The translations under genes and the position numbers were made by a program. This document shows, one piece after another, positions 56,001-64,000 of a stretch of DNA of 64,000 nucleotides. Every line of letters starts with the position of its first letter. Position 1 is the first letter of the stretch. Source of the DNA: Romanomermis culicivorax (Eukaryota; Nematoda; Enoplea; Mermithida; Mermithidae); the NCBI GenBank assembly GCA_963922205.1, contig CAWUHX010000039.1, positions 1,546,930 to 1,610,929 of the forward strand, written 5' to 3'. The notes below the pieces were generated by a model. That model was not told the DNA's origin. It saw only the letters and a list, made by a program, of their open reading frames with translations, and did no database searches.

Positions 56001-57643
56001 ACTGTTAAAATGCTGAATTTATAGAACATTCAATTTTTGCAAAAAATTACTAAGAAATAAAAAAATATTAAAAATACAAAACTGACCGAATTCTATAAAA
56101 TGGTAAGGCCTCGTAACGGAATGGATTTTCGGACCGTATCGGTTGTTGAATTCTTTAGCTAAATCTTCGAGGAATGCGAAACAAAACTTGGCCGGAAGAT
56201 TCTTGTCGCACAGGCAAAGGCAACAAATTTCGTTTTCGATCGCGTAACTTAAAAACGCGGGGCAAAATAAACATTTTTCTGCATTCGAAAGCTGAACCTT
56301 CATTTTTTCAAATTAGAGTTCAGTTTCAGTGCGCTATAACCCCCCCCCCCCAAGAAATCATGGCTGAAATGGGTCTACTCAGGGGAATCCCATTTTTTGA
56401 GTCATAAAATCCCGAGCCATAAATGTATAGACAGTTTCACGGTCTGTTGGCTAAGTACATACATGTAATTGGGAGGAGGGGAAGTGCTGTGGGAACCCCC
56501 CCCCCCAGAAATCGTCGACCATATCGTTGGTCATTGGCGAACCCCCCGGGATTTTCCAACCCTATGGCTGGCCATATGGTATTCATAGGAACCCCCATAC
56601 TTTTGGTCAGAAAAATACTGAAAAATGTCAATTTCTGAAGAAAAAATGGTCAAAAACGTCAATTTTATCGGCGCCATGAATACATTTTATTCGGTAGTTT
56701 TAGAAAAATTGCTATTTCCGACTTTTCTCGTGTGAAAACCGCCTTTTTTCCTTTAGAGGCCCCTCCCCCCAAAATTTTGGGAATCACTAACCCCCGGCCC
56801 GAAAAAAGTCGTCCGACTTCCCCCCCCCAGACCTCCAGGCACCGTTAAATGTATGGACAAGAAATCACTATTTTTCGAACCCCACCCACACACAAATATT
56901 CGGAAATTTCGAAAAAAATTACTTACTGGAACATGTAAGGCCCGCTTTCTAAACTGCATTTCGACGGCGATCCTTGGCTCAATTTTCGGCACAATAATTT
57001 CGCTTGACTGGTATACTTGGCGATATTTAGTTCTTGCTAAAATGTATGAATAAAGTACATAAAAACCAGGCATAAATCAACAACCTTTCAAGACTGATCT
57101 TTAAAAAAATGAATATTTAAACCGGACATATTCAAAAAAATTGAGGAAGATGTACTGTTTACGAAAATTTATAAATAAAACAAGTTGAAATGCGTTTTTC
57201 GACATTTTATGCCTCTAAATACACCAAAAACGCAGTCAATTTCAAAATTGTTTTAATAAGAGTCAAAAATACGTTTTATTAGCATTTTCGGCATCTGAAA
57301 AGAGCAAAAAAGGCTGTCTATTTCAGACTAGACCTAAAAAAGTTTAAATGCATGTTTTTGACATTTTCTAAATCTGAAGACGTTGAAAAACGCTATCAAT
57401 TCTCAACTTGCTCTTAAAAGAGCTAAAAATGCGACTTTTCTGCTCCTGTAAGCAGTAAAAAAAATTGCAATCGATTTCGGAATTGCTCTTAAAAAATTTA
57501 AAATGCGTTTTTCATTTTTTAATCTACAAAATCTGAAAGTCCAACGATGAACTTACCGGCGTATCGTCACCTTCGACGGACGTAGCCAAAGGTAGTCCAT
57601 CGCTAACCCGAGCGATCATGGTCATCAAAAGAGTGGCTGACAT
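53037..57643 (-). CDS. sec22: Vesicle-trafficking R-SNARE SEC22, 5 exons, 219 aa
   Basis: R-SNARE that works in fusion of vesicles between ER and Golgi. Exons in coding order: 57643-57557, 57036-56927, 56247-56087, 53427-53281, 53191-53037. All four introns have GT-AG ends and every phase matches, giving 219 aa against about 215 in animal SEC22. Longin domain at residues 1-125: TMIARVSDGLPLATS, AKYTSQAKLLCRKLSQ, HYAIENEICCLCLCD, AFLEDLAKEFNNRYG, RPYHFIEF. SNARE motif about 137-195 with NELQDVQRIMVQNIEDVI and the zero-layer Arg163 (HRGES). C-terminal anchor about 197-215 (WFKIAIVFVIVVIFLIYV). The start codon is directly preceded by AACTAAAAG, which could itself be an acceptor. Intron 3 (2.7 kb) is full of a ~90-bp minisatellite. 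Nothing essential looks damaged. Confidence 0.95.
53750..55700 (-). repeat. Degenerate ~90-bp minisatellite in SEC22 intron 3
   Basis: Units with AACATGAAAATTATGCAGA, then ATTTTCATGTGATTT, then CAATTTTTCACTGAT..GTC..AAACATGAAC. It is the reverse complement of the array at 29940-30960. Since SEC22 is on the minus strand, both arrays have the same orientation relative to their host transcript. Confidence 0.65.
56459..56853 (+). mobile_element. Poly-C MITE-like repeat, copy C, in SEC22 intron 2
   Basis: ACATGTAATTGGGAGGAGGG at the left and ACCGTTAAATGTA at the right, with internal landmarks as in 891-1293 (C-runs, CCATATCGTTGGTCATTGGCG, TTTTGGTCAGAAAAATACTG, CAAAATTTTGGGAATCACTAA). The GGCGC hairpin is reduced to GGCGCCATGAATACATTTT. 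Confidence 0.7.
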
Positions 57644-57934
57644 CTTTTAGTTGTTTATGATTTTTAAATCAGGAATATATTTCAACGTAGCTGAAAAAGA
57701 GAAGCCATAAAAGTTCGGCGAAGATTAAATTTTTACGAACACAACTACTGCGATACCTATAATGAAAAAATATTCTTTGTGCACGAAAATTACAGGCGAA
57801 GCGACAGTCACATTTGTAGTTAAAACGCACATAAAATTTCAAGGAATTTACGACGCAAAATTTCAAAGCTCAAATTAATGCGTTTTGAGGAAGTTGACCT
57901 TTTTATTACACTTTCTATGGCGGAGTTTTTTACT

Positions 57935-58636
57935 GTGCTAACATCGTTGCCAAAGCGTCAAAAATAGCAAATATGATTCATAGAGCTTTCATTTCAAAAG
58001 ATCCAAAATTGAAAACTAAGGCCTTTACTGGCTATGTTAGACCAATCGTGGAATATGCATCTGTTGTATGGAACCCATATCTAGCAGTTGATATTCAGAA
58101 AATCGAAAATATTCAACGTAAATTTACAAAGAAAATACTGGCCGATAAAACTTTGTCCAATCAGGAGCGGTAAAACTGCTGAAATTATACAGATTGGAAG
58201 TCTGTCGATTAAATTGTGATGCTATCTTCACATATAAGATAATCAATGAATCATTTTTACTCTTTTTTGAATTTTTTGGGCACGCCACCTCCATCTTGTA
58301 CTCGTTCTAGCCAACAGAATCTATTACACATTCCCACATACAATCTTGATTGTAGAAAAGATTCATTTGCAATTCGAAGCGCTAAATTATGGAATTATCT
58401 TCCGGAAAAAGTCAAGGCTGCAACCTCGATTGTAGCTTTTAAAAGGTGTTTAACAAAAATTAATTTTGATGTTTTTTAAAGGGGCGTACGTAAGCGCGTC
58501 ACCGCCTGTCGTCCCTTGTTCTTACAATATTTTGCGTTTGATTACTAATTTATGTTTGTGTTACTCATACTTTTCTATGACATTTGTTTTAACGTCATGT
58601 AAGTTCTAAATAAAATTATTATTATTATTATTAAAG
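57935..58636 (+). pseudogene. 3' end of a LINE reverse transcriptase with (TTA)n tail
   Basis: 5'-truncated non-LTR retrotransposon. The first part reads MIHRAFISKD..LKTKAF, then YVRPIVEYASVVWNPYL, then IQKIENIQRKFTKKI, the classic carboxyl end of jockey/CR1-type polymerases. After frame breaks near 58170 the C-terminal segment continues (LHIPTYNLDCRKDSFAIRS, AKLWNYLPEKVK, FKRCLTKINFDVF, stop at about 58480). About 155 bp of 3' UTR ends in (TTA)n at 58617-58636, which looks like the element's own 3' microsatellite. Not functional. Confidence 0.85.
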
Positions 58637-58639
58637 ATG

Positions 58640-60600
58640 ACTAAAATCGGTTAATTTTGACAAAAACACGACTAATTACTATATAAGGAAAAAGCTACCA
58701 AGGTAAATGAGTTGAAGTACAATTCAATAAAATTGGAAAAATTAGAGGCTAGGCTTCGTTCACTTGAAAATTTAGAAGTTATGTTCATACATCAGTGAGA
58801 ATCTACATAGATTTGCTACACTATTTCTATGCGTTTTTGAGCGTATTTTTAGTTTTTATAACTGGAATTATGTAGATAATTCTCGAAATCGAGGAAAAAG
58901 TTCGAATTTTCCGAAACTTGTCATTGACAATGAAAAAGATGTTATATAAAAAACAATTCTTACAAAGTTTATAGTGCTGAAGACCAACGAAAATTGGATA
59001 AAATACATTTTCATAATGACATTCTACAGCTAATTATACCAATTTCAGTGGAATAAACTCAAAGAAAAATTAATTATTGAAAGCTGTTTAAAATTGAGCT
59101 ATTAGCGCTTGATCATTGAAAAAAATTAAAAAGCGAACTTTTGAAATGCATTTTGATGTTCCTCAATGATGAATGTTGAGAAACCTTTATAATTCGATAC
59201 AACAATCATCAACTGAGAAAAAGACTTTTCACGGGGTGAGAGCAGCTGCAGAATTCGCGGATTGGGGTCTCCTATTTTTTTAAAATCTTGAAGGATAAAA
59301 AATGACCCCAAAAAGTCGAAAAACCGAAAGTGCAGAAAAATTTTCCTAAAAAAGACTTTTCTGAGCAATTTGGCCATGTTGGGTGTTTGGAGATCACCAA
59401 CAGGATTACCCTTAGTGTATATATATATATCGAATTGATCGAATGACAAGGTTGTTATGTCTTAAAATGCTGAGTTTTACGAAAAAACTAAAAAACATAT
59501 ACAGATTTTGGAAGACGGAAGTGCGACTCAAATCAGACGGAAAAATCTCACGTCAAAGCAATCTCGGGCTGATTTGCATAAATTTTAAGCAAGATTACAA
59601 ATATGCAAATTTTAGCCAAAAAAGCCCAGATTTGTTCAGGGCACCGCATGGTAAAAAAATTTTGGGAGTTCAAGATAAAGATGCACTTTAGTGAACCTTA
59701 GAAGGTCAAAACTATATATGTGCATTGGGGGTGTGGTACAACCTCTAAAAGGCTTGACGGATTCTCATTTACTGTCCAGTGTCCATGGCTCTTGGACAGA
59801 TAATCATTTATATACTACCTGAGTTTTCTGAACCATAAGTTGCTACTACTTGTTATGCTACCAGTTTTTTTTTCATACAGAAACTGTTCTGCTTTGGCCG
59901 TTTGATGAGCCTTATATGCATGAGTTTTCTTGAACAAAATTTTCTAATCGTTAACAGTCAGTATTTCGCTGGAAAAAAAGATTTTTCATCAATTCTTTCA
60001 ATTTTTTTCTCTCGATGCTTAGAATTTTTCAACATTTTCAACATAAATTTTTGGGTTTAGTGAAAATAGAAATTGAAGGCATCATTCTAGATCGTGATTT
60101 TAGAATTTCTGTTCACGAATATCTATTGGAGAGATTTATTTTCCAGCATTTTAGAATATAAAAACTCGAAAATTTTTCCGATGCTCCGCGCCGAAATGAG
60201 GAACAAATTACACTTCATCAGTCTGATTTGAATTTATTTTTCAACGTTGTAAAGATTAATTTTTTAGCATTTTAGAAGGCGAAAATCCAAGAACTTTTCC
60301 AGCGCTCCGCGCCGGACTGAGAATTAAATAAAATTGAATAATCCTAATCGGAACCACAGAAATGTTAATAGCGGATAAATTCATGAAAACCCTGTCGTTA
60401 AAATGCTATCTCTGCTCTTGGAGAACACCAATACATTCTTTATCAGTCAGCTCATTTTTTTGGGTTCGGTTCTTACGTGGAAAAAATCTTCGAGGAACAA
60501 AACGGTGATTGGCGGCACAAATGTCCGGGCGAGCACTAATAGAAAACACTGGCTAATGGCTATATGCGCAAAAAGCCCTGATTAATATAAAGCATTAGAG
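58640..60600. other. Intergenic
   Basis: No supported gene. GCTCCGCGCCG words at about 60184 and 60309 belong to the recurring GGCGC palindrome. Frames 59126-59691 are unsupported. Confidence 0.4.
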
Positions 60601-60601
60601 A

Positions 60602-60836
60602 GCGAGATCTGTCATCAATTTGATTGGTGGAAAAATTCCACACCTTCAATTTGATTGGTCGAAAAGTTGTCGTCTACTCGTGAGTCCAAGCCTGAGCCCA
60701 GGCCTAAGCCTACTAACCTAAGACTAAACCTAATCCTAAGCCTAAGCGTGAGTCTAAGCCTAAAAATTTGCCAGAAATAACTGTAAAAATCAATAAATTT
60801 TTTCGACCAATCAAAATGATGACAGATCTCGCTTCG
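60602..60836. mobile_element. Inverted-repeat element enclosing TTAGGC tract
   Basis: Left arm GCGAGATCTGTCATCAATTT continues to GATTGGT. The right arm is the reverse complement (ACCAATCAAAATGATGACAG, ATCTCGC, ending near 60836). Between the arms is a second partial CAATTTGATTGGTCGAAAA word and then the telomere-like tract at 60686-60767. No coding sequence. No target duplication was recognised. Confidence 0.6.
60686..60767 (-). repeat. Degenerate TTAGGC (GCCTAA) tract, ~13 units
   Basis: GTCCAAGCCTGAGCCCAGGC, then CTAAGCCTACTAACCTAAGA, then CTAAACCTAATCCTAAGCCT, and onward; units vary between GCCTAA, GCCTGA, ACCTAA. The longest such tract in the window. Confidence 0.7.
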
Positions 60837-61505
60837 CAACAGCGTTTTTTTTGTGCACGGACATTTGTGCCAATTGGCACAAGAGACCAAAAAAATTTGT
60901 GGCAATGGCATAAAAAAATTTTTTTTACTAGAAACATAAGTGAAAACTGCGGAAAAGTTTTAGGCGAAAAGTTTGATAAAAAGTTAACGTTTAACGCATT
61001 AATTTTTGTAAAAATCGTGCCCAACTTATTTTTCAGCTAACCATGTCAGTGAGACAAGAAAAAACTGCAACAAAGTTGTTCACGAAAACCCAAAGAATGG
61101 AATGCTGAGAAAATTTAAATAGCTCTAGAATTGTTCAGGAAGTTCAAATTGATTCAATTTTCGACAATGTAAAGACTAGAGAAAATAAATTCGAAAATCG
61201 TGTAAATTTTCGATTCAAACATTGTACCGTTATCAACGATATCGGTTTTTCTATTTGAATCAATCAAACTCAAAAAGTAAGAATTCAGTTTTAAACAGTG
61301 TTTTTTTTGTGCCAAAACATGGTTTTTGGCACAAAAAAATTTGGAACGGCACAAAAGATTTTGAGCGTTTGTGCCAATTGGCACAAAATTTTTGGCTGGT
61401 CAAACACTAAATTTCCTTGATTTTTAGACGTTTTAGGGTTGAAAATGCTAAAAATTTTCGGCGCATCGCGCCGAGTCAATGAATATAATATTTCCTATTC
61501 CTATA

Positions 61506-63674
61506 CAGTCGAACTTCGTTAATGGATACCCTGGATAATGAATTTTCCCAGATATTGAATACATAGTATGGTGGTCCCTGCCAAATGTAACAGTATAAGA
61601 TATAGTTGGTACTCGCTTAATGAACACTCGGTTAGTGGTTAATGAATACCCCTAGGCCAGTACCCTAGTACTTATTTATATGTATTATTACTCTGATAAT
61701 GAATACTCGGTTAATGAATACGGCTGTTTGGATAATGAATACGGCTGTATGCAAATTTCTTTTTAAGACTGTGTGTGTGTTTAGCGTATTATTGAATCTC
61801 ATTGAATGTTTAATGTGTTGTTGTCGTTACTGCTGATATTTGTTGAGTCGAGTCGATTGTTATTTTATTATTTCGTGTGTCAATTTAAAAAAATACATTA
61901 TGCCGCCAGTTAAAAAAATCATATTTCGATCGAAACTATTAAAATAATTAATAAAGCTGATCAATTATCGTACTCTGCATTGGCGGAAAAATATAGTTTA
62001 TCTAAAGCGACTATTGGATCAATTATTCGACGAAAATCTGACGTTATAAAAAATGTTGAAACCGGACATTTTGGATTATCGACCAAAAGGATGCAAGCTG
62101 CAAAAGAAACCGATGTTGAAGACTGTTTGCTAAAATGGATCAAACAAGTGCGATTGGCTATTTTTTTATTTCTGCTTCAGTTTAAGTTATCAGAAATCTG
62201 GCAATCTTTTAAACAGGTTCGCTCGCAAAACGTTCCACTATCTGGTCCAATAATTCAGCAAAAAGCTAATAAGTTCGCCGAACAATTAGGAAAATCGGAC
62301 TTTAAATGTAGCACAGGATGGTTGGACCGTTTTAAAATTCGGCACGGCTTAATTTTTAAAAAAATATGTGGCGAATCGAATTCTGTTGAAAATTGTAATA
62401 CGGATGATTGGTATAAAAACGTTTTACCCGACATATTAAAAAATTACGCCAAAAATGACGTTTATAACGCCGATGAAACCGGTTTGTTTTGGCGATTGCT
62501 GCCTGATAAGACTTTAACATTTGAGGGTGATAATTGTGCTGGTGGTAAAAAAAGCAAAGAAAGAATTACGGTATTGGTTGGATCAAACATGGACGGCACA
62601 GATAAGTTGCCTTTATTGGTCATCGGAAAATTTAAAAATCCAAGATGCTTCAAAAATATTAAGACTTTACCAGTTGATTACGATTTTAATAAGAAAGCAT
62701 GGATGACGTCTACAATGTTTGAAGCTTGGCTTACAAAATTGAATAAAAGATTTAAAAAATTAAATCGAAAAATTGCAATGATTGTCGATAATTGTCCGGC
62801 TCATCTGAATTTAGAATTTTCGAATATTAAGCTTATTTTTTTGCTGCCTAATACTACATCGAAAACTCAGCCGATGGATCAGGGTGTAATAAATTGTTTA
62901 AAAATTAATTATTGACAAATATTGGTCGAACGTTTAATTAATTCTATCGATAATAATCAGGAGTTTTCCGTTTCTTTATTGGATGCTATAATTAACCTCT
63001 CTCGATCGTGGGAAAAAGTTAAACCAGAATCTATTTCTGGGTGTTTTGAAAAAGCTGGTTTTGTCTTTGATGATATTATTATGAATAATAATAATGAATT
63101 CACTGCGTTTCTGAAGTTTTTAATCGTCTTTGAGATTTGATGCAAATTAACAGCGATTTTAGTATTCAAGATTACTTAGAATTTGATAATGAAATTATAA
63201 CAAGCGATATTCCTGATGATTCGTCTATAATTGATGATGTTATTAAACCGATCGAAGTCGAAATTTTTGATTCTGATAGTGATGTGGATGATCTAGGCGA
63301 AGAAAATAAAATTGCTTCATTTTCTGAAATAAAATCGAATATTTCAAATTTACGTAAATTCGTTTTGGCACAGGATAATTGTTGTGATACGATATTAACT
63401 TGTATCAATAAGTTAGATGATTTTTGTGACGTAGTTCATTGTGAAAAAATGAAACAAATGCAAATAACTGATTTTTTTCATAAGTGATTTTTTTTTTTGT
63501 TTTTTTGGTAGTTATGAAGTTTATCTTCTTGTTTAATTGAATAATATAATTAAAATTTGATGTTTTAAATACTTATAAGTGGCTTTTTAACCTAATTTGG
63601 TTATTGAATACACTCGGTTAATGAATACGCCTTCTGTTGGTCCCTTGGGGGCATCCATTATCCGAGTTCGACTG
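61506..63674 (+). mobile_element. Tigger/pogo-type DNA transposon, 2.17 kb
   Basis: Terminal inverted repeats: CAGTCGAACTTCGTTAATGG on the left and, reversed on the right, CAGTCGAACTCGGATAATGG. The element is flanked by TA (61504-61505 and 63675-63676). CAGTCGAAC termini with TA duplication are typical of Tigger/pogo elements. Sub-terminal TTAATGAATAC words recur at both ends (61626-61745; 63602-63627). It contains one broken transposase gene. Confidence 0.93.
61900..63487 (+). pseudogene. Broken Tigger/pogo transposase (CENP-B-like, DDE)
   Basis: Cut-and-paste transposase. The likely start ATG is at 61900 (MPPVKK). Domains in order: psq-type helix-turn-helix (YSALAEKYSLSKATIGSII), Tc5/CENP-B-type DNA-binding helix (STGWLDRFKIRHGLIF), and DDE catalytic domain with Asp residues in YNADETGLFW, MIVDNCPAHL and PMDQGVI. 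An acidic C-terminus ends in a PCNA-interaction box (QMQITDFF). Three lesions: a frame change in the A-run at 61912-61918, an in-frame TGA at 62916-62918, and a frame change near 63130. In addition, 62148-62216 (69 bp) looks like an in-frame GT-AG intron, or an insertion between two KQVR words. It is not expected to make active enzyme. Confidence 0.88.
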
Positions 63675-63676
63675 TA

Positions 63677-64000
63677 TTTGACCCGAAAGCGAACGATTTC
63701 TCTTCGAACAGTGTATTAGTATCATTGCAGAAAATTTTTATAGGCTGTCAATGACTGATGAATGAGGAGAAATTTTGAATATTCTCCTGTTAATTCAGTC
63801 AGATTTGGATTCAAAACTGTAATTCTTACTTTTTGTGTTTGATTGATTCAAATAGGAAAATCGATGTCGTTAGTAATGGTACAATATTTCGACCGAAAAT
63901 TTACACAATTTTCGATTTTATTTTCCCTAGTCTTTACGTTGTTGTTAAACGTATAAGAGATTTTAATTCATATTCAGTACTCTGCGTTGATACCACTGCT
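63677..64000. other. Unassigned end of window
   Basis: Short sequence matching the left side of the Tigger insertion in inverse sense (TCGATGTCGTTAGTAATGGT..GACCGAAAATTTACAC against 61195-61250), so the transposon may have landed in another inverted-repeat element. Confidence 0.4.

Overview
This is animal nuclear DNA: split genes with GT-AG introns, an AT-rich intergenic background, a eukaryotic tRNA gene, and many mobile elements and minisatellites. Degenerate TTAGGC/GCCTAA tracts occur at about 7.67, 22.4, 33.5, 50.25 and 60.7 kb. TTAGGC is the nematode telomere unit, and two genes have a splice acceptor directly before the start codon, as at spliced-leader sites. I therefore infer a nematode with kilobase introns. 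No species is claimed. All exon models were built by eye from splice signals, reading phase and family knowledge; no alignment or RNA evidence was available.

Layout. 0-3.9 kb: intergenic, with two copies of a poly-C MITE in opposite orientations. 3.9-15.3 kb, plus strand: an eight-exon Cdc25 phosphatase (361 aa) in which Tyr replaces the active-site His. Its introns hold minisatellites, a 1.2 kb pyrimidine tract and an antisense 289-residue ORF. 15.3-28.7 kb: repeats, a tRNA-Asn(GTT), a small secreted-protein ORF (minus), a solo LTR, a 300-bp (CTTTTT)n tract and a degraded LINE. 28.7-48.7 kb, plus strand: a long unrecognised Cys-rich secreted-protein gene, nearly all of whose introns are phase 1. 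Its introns carry two solo LTRs with heat-shock-like elements, tRNA-derived SINEs and foldback elements. In its last intron lies a complete antisense LTR retrotransposon (41242-47244, 4-bp target duplication) that encodes Gag and a DEDD 3'-5' exonuclease-like protein but no visible reverse transcriptase or integrase. 53.0-57.6 kb, minus strand: a five-exon SEC22 R-SNARE gene (219 aa) whose reading frame joins cleanly across all introns. 57.9-58.6 kb: the 3' end of a LINE. 60.6-64 kb: an inverted-repeat element around a TTAGGC tract and a complete but broken Tigger/pogo transposon (61506-63674).

The host genes are housekeeping (cell-cycle entry, ER-Golgi membrane fusion) plus one unknown extracellular protein. 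Most of the rest is accessory DNA. The main leads are the exonuclease-bearing LTR element, the heat-shock-element solo LTRs, the Cdc25 active-site change, the unknown phase-1 gene, and the TTAGGC tract enclosed by an inverted repeat.
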